Source: Phycisphaerales bacterium
Lineage (GTDB): Bacteria > Planctomycetota > Phycisphaerae > Phycisphaerales > SM1A02
Length of the DNA: 64,000 nt
Reading direction: 5' to 3'
NCBI GenBank assembly: GCA_029245245.1
Contig: JAQWPT010000028.1
Coordinates: forward strand, 18,676-82,675
The position numbers and the translations under genes were made by a program. This document shows, one piece after another, positions 8,812 through 17,532 of this stretch; position 1 is the stretch's first letter, and each line of letters begins with the position of its first letter. The notes under the pieces were generated by a model. The model was not told the DNA's origin. It was given only the letters and a program-made list of their open reading frames with translations, and ran no database searches.

Positions 8812-9255
8812 TCAGCGACCGGTCGAACCGAATCCGCCGGCCCCGCGATCCGTCGCATCCAACTCCTCGACGTCCTCGATCCCGACCCGGCTGACCGGGG
8901 CGATGACCATCTGCGCGATGCGCATGCCGGGCTCGATGACGAAGACCTCGGCCCCGTGGTTGATCAGCGGCACGAGCACCTCCCCCCGGTAGTCCGAATC
9001 AATGGTTCCCGGAGCGTTGGGAAGCGTGACGCCATGCCGACTGGCCAGTCCGCTGCGGGGACGCACCTGCGCCTCGAACCCGTGGGGGACGGCCATGGCG
9101 AATCCGAGAGGGATCGGAACGATCGACCCGGGCTCCAGTTCGACTGCCGACTCGATCGCGGCGTGAAGATCCATTCCCGCGGCACCCGCCGTCTGGTAGG
9201 CCGGCAACCGGGCATGCTCCGTCAGCCGCTTGATGAGAAGGTTCGGCATCGTCAT
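8812..9255 (-). CDS. dut: Deoxyuridine 5'-triphosphate nucleotidohydrolase (dUTPase)
   Basis: All five conserved motifs of trimeric dUTPases are visible in 147 residues: [41 protein letters not shown] and the C-terminal glycine-rich lid [11 protein letters not shown]. The enzyme hydrolyses dUTP to dUMP and pyrophosphate, keeping uracil out of DNA and supplying dUMP for thymidylate. Its ATG overlaps the stop of the upstream deacetylase gene by 4 bases, implying coupled translation. Length and motif spacing are normal. Confidence 0.96.
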   Translation of the reverse strand: MTMPNLLIKRLTEHARLPAYQTAGAAGMDLHAAIESAVELEPGSIVPIPLGFAMAVPHGFEAQVRPRSGLASRHGVTLPNAPGTIDSDYRGEVLVPLINHGAEVFVIEPGMRIAQMVIAPVSRVGIEDVEELDATDRGAGGFGSTGR

Positions 9256-9953
9256 GACTCCGTCTCACCAAGACCCACGATGGACGAGAGGTCGACCAGC
9301 CCGAGGGGTTCACGGGTGAAGAAAGGCTCACCGGCATCGGTTCGGATGCGGCTGCCGTAGAAGGTGGCCGATGACTTCATCCAGTCGATGATGCCACGGT
9401 TTCGTTCCGGTACGACGAACTGGCTCTCGTAGGCGAGTATGGCGTCCCACTTGCGCGAGGTCTGTCCGGTGATGTCCATGATGAACGACGGGTCGGGAAC
9501 GTGCCGAAGGTGGGTGCAGTAGTAGTAGATGAACCACGTGGGATAGATCGGATCACCTGGCAGATCGCTCTTCGTCAACTTGGCATCGAACCTGGCGTCC
9601 TCGACGATGCGGGTCGTCGCGACGTGATCGGGGTGCGCGTCCTCGAAGTACGGCGCGAACACCACCTGGGCCTGGTGACGGCGAATGGCTCCCGCAGCAA
9701 GGTGTCGGGCCTGGACGGAGTGCACGACTTCCCGGTTGGGCAGCCCAAGCTGTTCGCGGCGGACGCCGAGGATCTCCGCTGCATGCTGCGCTTCGCGAGC
9801 ACGGGTCTCCCGATCACCATGTGGCGTCGGCTCGCCGTCGGTCATGTCCACGAGCAGGACATCGTGCCCCTGGTCGACGAGGCGGGCGATCGTCCCACCC
9901 ATGCCGAGTTCCTGGTCGTCTGGATGGGGTCCGAAGACGGCGATGCGTGTCAT
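9252..9953 (-). CDS. bshB1: LmbE/PIG-L family deacetylase, BshB1-like (bacillithiol biosynthesis)
   Basis: The 233-residue protein has the zinc-binding signature [12 protein letters not shown] at the N-terminus and AHPDH at about 123-127, typical of LmbE-like N-deacetylases. Further matches to the BshB1 subgroup are YESQF and the C-terminal [15 protein letters not shown] region. In bacillithiol-producing bacteria BshB1 removes the acetyl group from GlcNAc-malate. Whether this organism makes bacillithiol cannot be told here, because no bshA or bshC is in the window, so a related sugar deacetylation is the alternative. It lies upstream of dut with a 4-base overlap and downstream of an unknown exported-protein gene. 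Confidence 0.8.
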   Translation of the reverse strand: MTRIAVFGPHPDDQELGMGGTIARLVDQGHDVLLVDMTDGEPTPHGDRETRAREAQHAAEILGVRREQLGLPNREVVHSVQARHLAAGAIRRHQAQVVFAPYFEDAHPDHVATTRIVEDARFDAKLTKSDLPGDPIYPTWFIYYYCTHLRHVPDPSFIMDITGQTSRKWDAILAYESQFVVPERNRGIIDWMKSSATFYGSRIRTDAGEPFFTREPLGLVDLSSIVGLGETES

Positions 9954-9986
9954 GAGGATGGAAAGGATACTCCACCGGACCGGACG

Positions 9987-11882
9987 TCACCCGGGGCCCA
10001 GCCGCCCACGCAGTCTGCGTGCATGATTGGCGGCATCCCTCTCCATCGCATCCGCTTCATCGACGAATCCAGTACGACGGGCTGCTCCGAGTTCGAGAAT
10101 GGTTCGGGCCATGACCGCCAGGTCTGCGCGGTGCTCGAGCATCCAGGCGTCCTCGGCCGGGGACTGGGCCAGTTGACCGACCAGTCGCATTCCCGCATCA
10201 CCCTCCGGCGTGGTGCCGGGGCGTCGACTGCGAAGCATCGCCAGCAGCTCCAGGACCTCCAGGTCCTGTTCCGCGCGATCCAACTGGGCCGAGGCGATGC
10301 CGGGTTCGGATTCACGCAACGCCGTGGCCGCGATGCGCAGGCGAACCACCAGGCGCTCCTGCCATGCCCCCAGGACACCCGGGGTCGCATACCAGCCGGC
10401 CCAGTCGTTCAATGAATCGATTTCGTCATCGACTGCCAGCAGCACGGTCGTTCGCTGCACGGCGGACAGCAGTCGGCGCTGCAACGCCATTCGACTCGCG
10501 AAGCGCCCATCGAATCTGCCCGCAGAGGCCTCCTGCACCCACGCGATCCGAGCCGCCACGATCGCCTCGGCAAGGTCATTCTCCGTACCCGCCAGCAGTC
10601 GGGAACGGAGATCGTCTGCATCGCCCAGTTTCGATTCCAGCGGCATGGTGTGCATTCCATCAATGACCGCTCCCATCACTTCCAGCGCATCGATCGCTTC
10701 TTCACGCTTCTGCATGTCTCCGAGATCCCGCTGCAGCACGGCCACCCGCCTGGACCAGCCTTCGGCCGAAGGCGGGTGGACACGACGAATCTGCTCATCC
10801 CATTGTGGAGAACGAGCCAGCAGTGCCAGCATCTCCAGTGGTTTCGACTGGCTCTGGATCGACGCCACGATGCCCGGATCGGAACGTGGTGATTCCGATT
10901 CAAGCATCGGCAGGATCTGCTGGAGCATGGCACGCTCGCCTTTCTCATACTGGCGTGAAAGGCTCGCGTACAACCGGCGACTGGCAAGGGACAACTCCCG
11001 CGGCATCACACTCGATCGGTATGCATGCATCCGCTCGATGACCCGTGCAACCTCAATGAGTGCGGCTTCGGGAGGCAATCCACCAGGGTCGAACTCGAGC
11101 ACTTCCATGAACCGATTACCAAGTCGGTCGGCGATGCCGCGCCCTCCCGGGAGTCCACGCACCGCATCGATGGCGATCACCACCTGCAGCAGGGACTTGA
11201 TGCGTCGATTTGACGCGTCACGTTCTCCGGCCGCGGTGAGCCGCTCCGACAACCGCGCGCGATCCCGGTCACCGAGCCAGTCCGCCGTCGATGCCCGGGC
11301 CATGAGTTCGTTCAGGACATGCGGGTGCATCACCGGCCCCGGTGTTTCGATCATGGACCACCACCCCGATGAAGGAGTCGCCCCCCCGAGCCGGCGAACG
11401 GCCTGGACCAGCGGGCCCAGCAGTTCATGCATCTGCTCATCCAGTCGGTCCGGATCCGGAACGGCCAGGGTGCCCAGCTGCTGCCGGGCCTCACGCTGGA
11501 AAAGTCGCAGGGCATGCCGGGCCGCGGCCCGGTCTGCACGCGGGATGGAGCCGTCGGCCAGGCGCTGCAGCATCCGCTGGATGCGGTCGAGGCCGTCGGC
11601 CAGTTCAGCGCCGGCGATCGTGGCGTGGCTCGAGTCCGCACCACCTCGATCACCGCGGACCAGCAGGCTCGTGGCGACGAGCGACAGCGTCTGCATGGAA
11701 TCGTAGACGAGTTCCGCATCCGGATCGTCGGTGACAGGCAATGGAAGGGTGCTGCTGAAGTGATCGAGTTCCAATACCCGATTGTCCGCGAACGACGGCA
11801 ACTCCACCGTCGGCTCCGCGGACGCCATGGCTGCACTCGAAGCCGTGATCAACGAACACAGAATGTACGAGCCGATGCGCAT
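9987..11882 (-). CDS. Large exported protein of unknown function
   Basis: The ATG at 11882 has GGAAG seven bases upstream; an in-frame GTG two codons earlier is too close to that site. The 631-residue product has a signal peptide (MRIGSYILCSLITASSAAMASA) and then a long, largely alpha-helical Arg/Leu/Ala/Glu-rich body. There are no cysteines after the signal region that suggest a lipoprotein, no membrane segments and no catalytic motif I recognise. It starts 21 bases after the truA stop on the same strand, so it is probably co-transcribed with truA and the kinase-like gene. It is likely periplasmic; the function is unknown. Confidence 0.75.
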   Translation of the reverse strand: MRIGSYILCSLITASSAAMASAEPTVELPSFADNRVLELDHFSSTLPLPVTDDPDAELVYDSMQTLSLVATSLLVRGDRGGADSSHATIAGAELADGLDRIQRMLQRLADGSIPRADRAAARHALRLFQREARQQLGTLAVPDPDRLDEQMHELLGPLVQAVRRLGGATPSSGWWSMIETPGPVMHPHVLNELMARASTADWLGDRDRARLSERLTAAGERDASNRRIKSLLQVVIAIDAVRGLPGGRGIADRLGNRFMEVLEFDPGGLPPEAALIEVARVIERMHAYRSSVMPRELSLASRRLYASLSRQYEKGERAMLQQILPMLESESPRSDPGIVASIQSQSKPLEMLALLARSPQWDEQIRRVHPPSAEGWSRRVAVLQRDLGDMQKREEAIDALEVMGAVIDGMHTMPLESKLGDADDLRSRLLAGTENDLAEAIVAARIAWVQEASAGRFDGRFASRMALQRRLLSAVQRTTVLLAVDDEIDSLNDWAGWYATPGVLGAWQERLVVRLRIAATALRESEPGIASAQLDRAEQDLEVLELLAMLRSRRPGTTPEGDAGMRLVGQLAQSPAEDAWMLEHRADLAVMARTILELGAARRTGFVDEADAMERDAANHARRLRGRLGPG

Positions 11883-11903
11883 CGCCACGCTTCCGGTCCG
11901 GCG

Positions 11904-12677
11904 TCAGGGTGCGCCGTAGTCGATCCACATCAGGCACAGGCCCTCCGGCGACAACGTCGGTCCCGCAACCGAGCGGTCGGCCCGCAGGAGAATGGTCGGA
12001 ATCGCGTCGGGATCGATGCGTCCACGACCGACCTCCAGAAGCGTACCCGCGATGATGCGTACCATGTTGTAGAGAAATCCGGTGCCACTGACATCGATCC
12101 TGCAGCAGTCCGTGCCATCCTCCTGCACGGCACAGGACGTGATGGTGCGAACCGTGCTCTCGCGGCCATGATTGACCCGCGTGAAACTTGCAAAGTCGTG
12201 TTCTCCCACCAGCAGGGCCGCGGCCTCGTGCATGCGAGGAATGTCCAGTTCGTACGGCGTCCAGGCCAGTACCCTTCGATCAAAGAGCGGTCGCGTCGCG
12301 GCCCGACGACGGGCGTACGCGAGGCGATACCGGTAACCCTTGTGCACGCAGTCCTGAATCGGGTCGAACGCCATCGGGACGATCTCGACGTTCAGAACCT
12401 GGACATCATCGGGGAGACGGGAACTGACGGCATCACGCATCCGCTCGGGTTCGAGCACCGCATCGCAGCTGAATGCCGCAACCTGGCCGTGCGCGTGCAC
12501 GCCTGAATCGGTTCGGGACGCTCCGAGGACATGCACGTCCTCGCGCACGACGGTCTTGACGGCGATCTCGAGCACGCCCTGCACGGTACGCAATGGTTCC
12601 TCGCCGGGCGGGTGCTGCTTCTGCCACCCGTGAAACTGCGTGCCTTCGTAGGCGAGCGTGAGCTTGTAGCGAGGCAT
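11904..12677 (-). CDS. truA: tRNA pseudouridine(38-40) synthase
   Basis: This 257-residue protein has the TruA start (YKLTLAYEGTQFHGWQ), the catalytic aspartate in SRTDSGVHA (Asp57) and the FLYNMVRIIAGTLLEVGRG segment near the C-terminus. It should isomerise uridines 38-40 in the tRNA anticodon stem-loop. An unusual acidic/proline insertion (KQHPPGEEPLR) lies after the first strand, as in some other bacterial TruA proteins. It sits 12 bases downstream of the kinase-like gene, suggesting one transcript. Confidence 0.95.
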   Translation of the reverse strand: MPRYKLTLAYEGTQFHGWQKQHPPGEEPLRTVQGVLEIAVKTVVREDVHVLGASRTDSGVHAHGQVAAFSCDAVLEPERMRDAVSSRLPDDVQVLNVEIVPMAFDPIQDCVHKGYRYRLAYARRRAATRPLFDRRVLAWTPYELDIPRMHEAAALLVGEHDFASFTRVNHGRESTVRTITSCAVQEDGTDCCRIDVSGTGFLYNMVRIIAGTLLEVGRGRIDPDAIPTILLRADRSVAGPTLSPEGLCLMWIDYGAP

Positions 12678-12689
12678 GGAACGTGCCCG

Positions 12690-13823
12690 TCAGTGGCCGA
12701 AGAGATTGCCGGGAGCGAACATGCCTTCGTCCTTGAAGTAGGCAAGCGCCTCGTCCACGCTCGAGAAGATCTTCGTCGCGGTCTCCGTGATGAACGGAGA
12801 CGGGTTCTTCTTCGGCTTCCAGACCACGTAGACTTCCTTGGTGTGTTCGAAGGCATGGTGCAGTTCACGCTCCACGCCGCTGGACAACCCGGGAATCCCA
12901 CCGGCAAGTTCCGGCACCAGGGACACGATCATGTCCGACTGGTCGACGAGCTTGAAGTCCCGCATGTAGATCTGTCCGTCGACGTCCCCGGCGATGTCGA
13001 GGATCTCGCGGACATTGACCCGGATCATCTCGTCGGTGTCGCGACCGCCAAAGGCGTGCGGTTCCACTTCGATCCAGTCCCGTCCCTCCTTGGCCGCGGC
13101 GATCCCGTTGTCCAGCAGCAGCTTCTCATCCACGTCCGCAGGATCGAAGGTGATGAAGTGCTTGGCCAACTCGGCTCGGAAGGACTCGATCTCGGCCAGG
13201 ACATCGGGCATGTCCATCACGTGGCTCATCGGGAAGCTCGGGTAGACCTTCCGCATCTCCGGCCTCGTCACGAGGCGAAGCGCCGTCTCGGCGGTGTCCT
13301 GGTGCCGGCCACGGCTGAGAATGTAGAAGTCGTTGTGGCATCCCATGGCATGGGCCAGGAGTTCGGTGACGATGATCTCTTCTTCCCTCCAGACCATGCA
13401 GTCCTTGAGGGTCGCCTCGATATCGTGCTCGCTGTGCAGTCGATGGTGCACGACCTCCACGTTGTCGAGCAGGCAGATGAACATGTTCGGCTGCAGAGCG
13501 TTCATCTGGTCGAAATCGAACGCGCTGAAGAGCCCATGCCGCCAGCGGAAGGTCGCGTGGGTGTTGACCACCAGGTCGGGGTGCTCCTCCACCGGCGTGG
13601 TCTGGGAGATGATGTCCTTGAACGCGGCCCGCCGAAGCGAGGACAGTCGACTCAGGGGCAGGTCGAGAATGCGGCCGGGCCGGATGTCCGGACCTTCCGT
13701 GTACATCATGTTGCCGACATGAAACATGTCGAAGCCCTTGCCACGCTGCCCGGCCAATTCAGCCACTGACTTCAGGTAGGGCTTCTTGTCGATTCCGATC
13801 TGTCCAGTGACAACCGCTCGCAT
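12690..13823 (-). CDS. Two-domain protein: adenylate-kinase-like P-loop domain plus deoxyribosyltransferase-like domain
   Basis: The ATG at 13823 has GGGAGG at good spacing, so the 25-codon open extension upstream is discarded. The 377-residue product opens like a nucleotide kinase (MRAVVTGQIG), but the P-loop reads GQIGIDKK (residues 7-14), lacking the usual GK[ST] ending. The central part has kinase-like elements such as THATFRWRHG and IICLLDN-type strands. The C-terminal quarter (from about residue 296, SDMIVSLVPE and SSGVEREL) resembles the Rossmann-like nucleoside 2-deoxyribosyltransferase fold, where the D/S-S-G-x-x-x-E pattern holds the catalytic glutamate. It may act on nucleotides or bind them; activity is not established. 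It is probably in an operon with truA. Confidence 0.6.
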   Translation of the reverse strand: MRAVVTGQIGIDKKPYLKSVAELAGQRGKGFDMFHVGNMMYTEGPDIRPGRILDLPLSRLSSLRRAAFKDIISQTTPVEEHPDLVVNTHATFRWRHGLFSAFDFDQMNALQPNMFICLLDNVEVVHHRLHSEHDIEATLKDCMVWREEEIIVTELLAHAMGCHNDFYILSRGRHQDTAETALRLVTRPEMRKVYPSFPMSHVMDMPDVLAEIESFRAELAKHFITFDPADVDEKLLLDNGIAAAKEGRDWIEVEPHAFGGRDTDEMIRVNVREILDIAGDVDGQIYMRDFKLVDQSDMIVSLVPELAGGIPGLSSGVERELHHAFEHTKEVYVVWKPKKNPSPFITETATKIFSSVDEALAYFKDEGMFAPGNLFGH

Positions 13824-13839
13824 GGGTGCCTCCCACCTC

Positions 13840-13861
13840 GGCCCCGGTGAATCACGGGGCC
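13840..13861. other. Hairpin upstream of the kinase-like gene
   Basis: GGCCCCG (13840-13846) and CGGGGCC (13855-13861) form a perfect 7-bp stem with an 8-base loop, 16 bases upstream of the start codon at 13823. There is no U tract, so it could be a weak terminator for the DedA operon or a leader structure. Confidence 0.35.
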
Positions 13862-13874
13862 CGGAAAGATGGAG

Positions 13875-13880
13875 AGTATA
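13875..13880 (-). promoter_or_regulatory. Possible -10 element for the kinase-like gene
   Basis: On the minus strand the hexamer is TATACT, 51 bases upstream of the ATG at 13823 and within the 97-base gap after the DedA gene. No convincing -35 is seen at the usual distance, so the assignment is tentative. Confidence 0.3.
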
Positions 13881-13920
13881 CGGTGCAGGCCGGGCCACAG
13901 GCTCCCGCCCCTGTTTCCAG

Positions 13921-14574
13921 TCAGCGAGGGGGTGTACGGAACTGCCGCAGCCACCGAGCCTTGGCCCTGGGAGGCGGAGCTCCCTGCAACCGGCTCCGCC
14001 GCCACAACCACACCACCACGATGATCACGCCCAACAGCAGGCCCAGGCCCACGAAGATCTGGATCATCTCGAACGTGCTTCGGGAAGCAAGCCCGAGGCC
14101 GATGAGGTAGCCGACGCCGACCTGGATCGGTGCAGTGATCAATACGCAGACACCCGTGGCCAGGCCGAACTTCCAGAACGGCAGGTGCAGCATGCCCGCG
14201 ACGGTGATGGCAGAGGTCCGACTGGCTGGAATGAACCTGGCCAGGACGATGAACCAGGCGCCACGACGATCGATCTGGTACTTGGCGCGCAGCAGTCGCC
14301 GTGGATGCATGATGCGCTTGAACCACCGGATTCGAAACAGGCGGACACCATAGCGCGACACGAGCACGAACCAGAGGCAGTCACTGCAGACGACACCGAG
14401 GTATCCAGCCAGCAGCACCGACCAGAGCACCATGTCTCCCTCGGCCACGAGAATGCCCGCGGGGATGTTGACGATGTCCTCACCGATGGGAATGCCGACG
14501 CCACTGCCCATCAGCAGCAGGAACTGGATGATGGGGCCGTAGACCGGGCCGTATTGCAGGAGAAACTCGTGCAT
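13921..14574 (-). CDS. DedA-family membrane protein, second copy
   Basis: The 217-residue protein starts at the ATG at 14574, eight bases after the preceding DedA stop; the open frame upstream overlaps that gene and is discarded. It shows the DedA layout: an amphipathic re-entrant segment with SGVGIPIGEDIVNIPAG, a cytoplasmic FKRIMHPRRL stretch, then RFIPASRTSAITVAGM and two or three C-terminal membrane helices. DedA proteins have been linked to undecaprenyl-phosphate flipping (UptA) and to envelope integrity; that role is inferred here. The charged tail (RRSRLQGAPPPRAKARW) resembles that of the upstream copy, indicating a tandem duplication. Confidence 0.87.
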   Translation of the reverse strand: MHEFLLQYGPVYGPIIQFLLLMGSGVGIPIGEDIVNIPAGILVAEGDMVLWSVLLAGYLGVVCSDCLWFVLVSRYGVRLFRIRWFKRIMHPRRLLRAKYQIDRRGAWFIVLARFIPASRTSAITVAGMLHLPFWKFGLATGVCVLITAPIQVGVGYLIGLGLASRSTFEMIQIFVGLGLLLGVIIVVVWLWRRSRLQGAPPPRAKARWLRQFRTPPR

Positions 14575-14582
14575 GGGTACGC

Positions 14583-15365
14583 TCAGTGATCGACTGACGG
14601 CTCCCTGCGCCCCGTCGCTTCCAGAAGCCAGGCCATCTTCGCCCGGGGCCGCCGCTTGGCGGCGTGGGTCGAACGGTACCACCACCAGAGTGCCGCGAGG
14701 ACGAGCAGCACGATCATGCCGATCCAGATGGCATCACGGACGTGCCGCGCCTCGGGACCTGTCCCGGTCCCCTTGGCGGCCAGGTACCCGATCCCCAGCT
14801 GGCAGATCACGGTGGGAATCGCACTCATGGTTTCGGCCAGGAGAAACTTCCAGGTGCTCATCTGGGCGATGCCGGCAGCGGTGATCACCGTGGTTCGGCT
14901 GGCGGGAATGAATCGGCTGATCACGATCACCCAGATTCCGTACTGGTCAAACTGGTGCTTGATCTCCAGGATCCGGCGTGGATGCATGAACCGGCGGAAC
15001 CACCGGATGTTGAGAATCCGCTTCGACAACTTCTTGCACACCATGAGCCAGAGGGTGTCGGCCATGATCACGCCGAAGTAGGCGGCCACGATGGTCCAGA
15101 AGGGATCCATGATCCCCTTCTCCATCAGGTACCCGGCGGGAATGATGAAGATGTCTTCCCCGATGGCCACCCCGACCCCGGAAGCCATCAGCAGCAGGAA
15201 CAGCAGGATCGGCCCGTACTGCTTCAGGGCCTCCTGGACGTACTGTTCGAAGGCATTGGCTTCTGCATGCCATGTACTCAGGGCCCACCAGATGCCGAGG
15301 CCAACGAGCAGCACGGCAAGGTAGATCAGGAGTCGCCTGGGGCGGAGCATGCTCTTGTTCAGCAT
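14583..15365 (-). CDS. DedA-family membrane protein, first copy
   Basis: This protein of about 260 residues has an N-terminal signal-anchor (LLIYLAVLLVGLGIWWAL), then the DedA motifs SGVGVAIGEDIFIIPAG and RFIPASRTTVITAAGIAQM, and ends in a basic tail (HAAKRRPRAKMAWLL) similar to the downstream copy. The start is uncertain: an ATG at 15395 adds ten residues, while 15365 lies just before the hydrophobic segment. It may take part in lipid-carrier recycling or membrane homeostasis. It lies 35 bases after the UDP-GlcNAc pyrophosphorylase gene, whose product feeds the same lipid-linked sugar pathways, so the operon context suits a cell-wall role. Confidence 0.87.
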   Translation of the reverse strand: MLNKSMLRPRRLLIYLAVLLVGLGIWWALSTWHAEANAFEQYVQEALKQYGPILLFLLLMASGVGVAIGEDIFIIPAGYLMEKGIMDPFWTIVAAYFGVIMADTLWLMVCKKLSKRILNIRWFRRFMHPRRILEIKHQFDQYGIWVIVISRFIPASRTTVITAAGIAQMSTWKFLLAETMSAIPTVICQLGIGYLAAKGTGTGPEARHVRDAIWIGMIVLLVLAALWWWYRSTHAAKRRPRAKMAWLLEATGRREPSVDH

Positions 15366-15400
15366 GCCCGGCAGTGTAGCGATTCCACTGCCCATGCCGC

Positions 15401-16831
15401 TCAGAGCAGGAGTGAACCACCTTGATCCACGTGGCCGGGCAACTCGACGCCAGCAAGATCCTCGGATCGCATGGCGGTCAGGGGCCCGATCTCGATCGAC
15501 GCCGCCACGTGCCCCGCTTCATCCCACGGCAGGTCCACTCCCTGTTTCTTGAGCCAGCCTCCATAGAGGTCGCTCTGGATCTGCTGTGAACTGGCCGCTG
15601 AATCCTGCCCCGAGGCATTCTTGATCGGAGCGAACTCGCACGCCCGGTGCGTCTGCAGGATGGCGGATCGCCGTGCCCGCGGCAGCACATCGAAGATGAA
15701 CCGCTCCAGTTTCACCACATTGGGCTCAGCCGGATCGATGATGGAGCCGGTCGCGGGATCCCACCACGACGACTTCTTGCGTGCACGGTGCCAGGGCAGT
15801 TCGTCGGCGCCCGGATCCGTCAATGACGCGACGAATTCCACCGAATAGAGATGGATGGCGATGTTCGCCGCCGCGAAGCGGAGGGCTCCGTCGACTTCGC
15901 TCGCCACAGCGAGTTCCTCGGAAAGGTCCGAATACTCGACGACCCTGGTTCGGCCATCGACCTGGCAGAACACCCCGACCGGCTCCGTCGGATCCACCTT
16001 GGCCACCATCTTGCTCGAAACCTCACCCGAGGAGTGGTCCGGACTCTCGTGCAACCCGATGAAGCACTCATCGATCACCTGCACGAGGGGGTTGTCGACC
16101 TGGAATGCGCTGATGATCGTGATGCCCCGCGCCTGCATGTCGGCAAGGGCGCCGCTGCGGGCCATCGCCGTCAGGGCGCCGCCATGCCCGTCGGGGTTCT
16201 CCGCCACCCGCCCGGGATCCGAGAGCATGAGCATTCCGGTGTTGGCATCGAAGCTCGGCATCGTGCCCTGTGGAAACATCATGATGTTGCTTCGCTGAAG
16301 CCCGAAGCACTTGTTGTCCAGGAAAAAGGCCCGTGTCGCTGCATCATTGACCGGGCTGGTCATGATGTACCAGGGAATGGTCACTCCGTAGCGACGCTGG
16401 GCGGCAAGAATCTGCTCGGCAAAGATCGCGAACAGCGGCTTGCCGCTCACCGGCGTGGCGGGATAGGTCCCCTTGGGGCCGTTCCAGCCGAGCCGGGTGC
16501 CCTGGCCACCGGCCACGGTGAAGGCGGCGACACGACCCGCCTTGATGGCGGCGATCCCGCGTTCGGCCATGGCCGCCGCTTCTTCCGGGGTTGGATCACA
16601 GACCACCGGCGGCTGCAGATCCTGCGGCGGCGGGTTCGAGTCGACCCGGTGCACGATCGACTCGCGTACCACGTCGATGGTGTCCCAGGGAAGCAGTTGG
16701 AGTTGATCGAGCAGGTCCGCCCGCGAGGACTCATCCAGTTGATCCCAGCCCGACAGCAGGTGGCCCTGCTCGTGGGCATCCAGGAGTTCACGGATCTTCG
16801 CGAGTCGTTCCGACATCACGGGTTCAGGCAT
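15401..16831 (-). CDS. UDP-N-acetylglucosamine pyrophosphorylase, eukaryote-type (UAP1-like)
   Basis: The 476-residue protein has the UDPGP-family nucleotide loop GGQGTRLGWNGPKGTYP, the IMTSPVNDAATRAFF segment, PDGHGGALTAM, FQVDNPLVQVIDE and the NIAIHLYSVEFV strand. These match eukaryotic UAP1/AGX proteins rather than bacterial GlmU, which has a different loop and a left-handed beta-helix domain. The enzyme should form UDP-GlcNAc from GlcNAc-1-phosphate and UTP, feeding peptidoglycan and lipid A. The first ATG (16831) overlaps the phoU stop by 8 bases; an ATG at 16816 is an alternative. A partner GlmM is encoded at 18906-20294. UDP-glucose pyrophosphorylase activity is a less likely reading. 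Confidence 0.85.
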   Translation of the reverse strand: MPEPVMSERLAKIRELLDAHEQGHLLSGWDQLDESSRADLLDQLQLLPWDTIDVVRESIVHRVDSNPPPQDLQPPVVCDPTPEEAAAMAERGIAAIKAGRVAAFTVAGGQGTRLGWNGPKGTYPATPVSGKPLFAIFAEQILAAQRRYGVTIPWYIMTSPVNDAATRAFFLDNKCFGLQRSNIMMFPQGTMPSFDANTGMLMLSDPGRVAENPDGHGGALTAMARSGALADMQARGITIISAFQVDNPLVQVIDECFIGLHESPDHSSGEVSSKMVAKVDPTEPVGVFCQVDGRTRVVEYSDLSEELAVASEVDGALRFAAANIAIHLYSVEFVASLTDPGADELPWHRARKKSSWWDPATGSIIDPAEPNVVKLERFIFDVLPRARRSAILQTHRACEFAPIKNASGQDSAASSQQIQSDLYGGWLKKQGVDLPWDEAGHVAASIEIGPLTAMRSEDLAGVELPGHVDQGGSLLL

Positions 16832-17501
16832 CCGGCAAGGACGGCTCGGACCAGCCCGAGGACAGGTGCCGGACGACCTTTCCTGTTTCCAGGTAGATCA
16901 ACTGCTCGCAGATGTTCGTGCAGTGATCCGCCATGCGTTCAAGGACGCGGGTGAAGTCCAGGAGGCTCATCGCCAGTGGAACGCTGTAGTCGCCCGATGC
17001 GAGCTTGTTCTGCGCATCCTCCATCAACTGCAGTTTGAACTGGTCGACGGTGTCATCGAACGAGAGCACACGCTGTGCGAGGTCCGTTTCCCTGGTTCGC
17101 ATCGCCTGGTTCGCGTCACGGACCATGCCGATGACACTGTTGGCCATGACTCGATATGTCCCCACCACGGATGAGTCGATGCTGTCAGGCGAGAGGTGCT
17201 CTGCGATCGCCACCGCGCCGTCGGCGATGCGCTCCAGTTCGTTGTTGATCTTCACGATCGTCAGCACCGAACGAATGTCGTAGTCGGCCGAAGGCTGCAG
17301 GCCCAGCAACTTGATGGAGGCCCGCTCGATGTCAACGTCCACCTGGTCGATGACCGTGTCCTGCCTGATGACCACTGCCGCCTTTTCAGAGTCGCGTTCG
17401 AAAAAGGCGACGCAGGCCTGCATCGTCATTTCAACCACTCGATCTCCCTGAGTCAGGAGATCATCATGGAGTTGTGCGTACTTGCGTTCGAAGTCGTTCA
17501 T
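16824..17501 (-). CDS. phoU: Phosphate transport regulator PhoU
   Basis: The product (225 residues from the ATG at 17501) has two PhoU repeats, each a three-helix bundle with the metal-binding E/DxxxD-type motif: NELERIADGAVAIAEHL in the first and RVLERMADHCTNICEQL in the second. PhoU links the Pst phosphate transporter to the PhoR/PhoB sensor and represses phosphate uptake genes; no pst or pho genes lie nearby. The frame stays open upstream to 18395, but that part is antisense to pdxJ and is rejected. It is divergent from pdxJ, and the shared upstream region holds a palindromic -10-like site. Confidence 0.92.
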   Translation of the reverse strand: MNDFERKYAQLHDDLLTQGDRVVEMTMQACVAFFERDSEKAAVVIRQDTVIDQVDVDIERASIKLLGLQPSADYDIRSVLTIVKINNELERIADGAVAIAEHLSPDSIDSSVVGTYRVMANSVIGMVRDANQAMRTRETDLAQRVLSFDDTVDQFKLQLMEDAQNKLASGDYSVPLAMSLLDFTRVLERMADHCTNICEQLIYLETGKVVRHLSSGWSEPSLPDA

Positions 17502-17532
17502 GCGTGGACTCGAATCAACGGGCTGGTCGGAG

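Noticed and set aside
10210..11706. 498-codon open frame on the plus strand
   Set aside because: Antisense to the exported protein at 9987-11882; composition is Arg/Ser-rich as expected for a shadow frame in G+C-rich DNA, and there is no ribosome-binding site.
12531..13769. 412-codon open frame on the plus strand
   Set aside because: Antisense to the kinase-like gene, which has a strong ribosome-binding site; the His/Val/Asp-rich product matches no family.
15851..16954. 367-codon plus-strand frame opposite the UDP-GlcNAc pyrophosphorylase
   Set aside because: Shadow frame with His/Arg/Val-rich composition and no family motif; the minus-strand gene has clear nucleotide-loop motifs.
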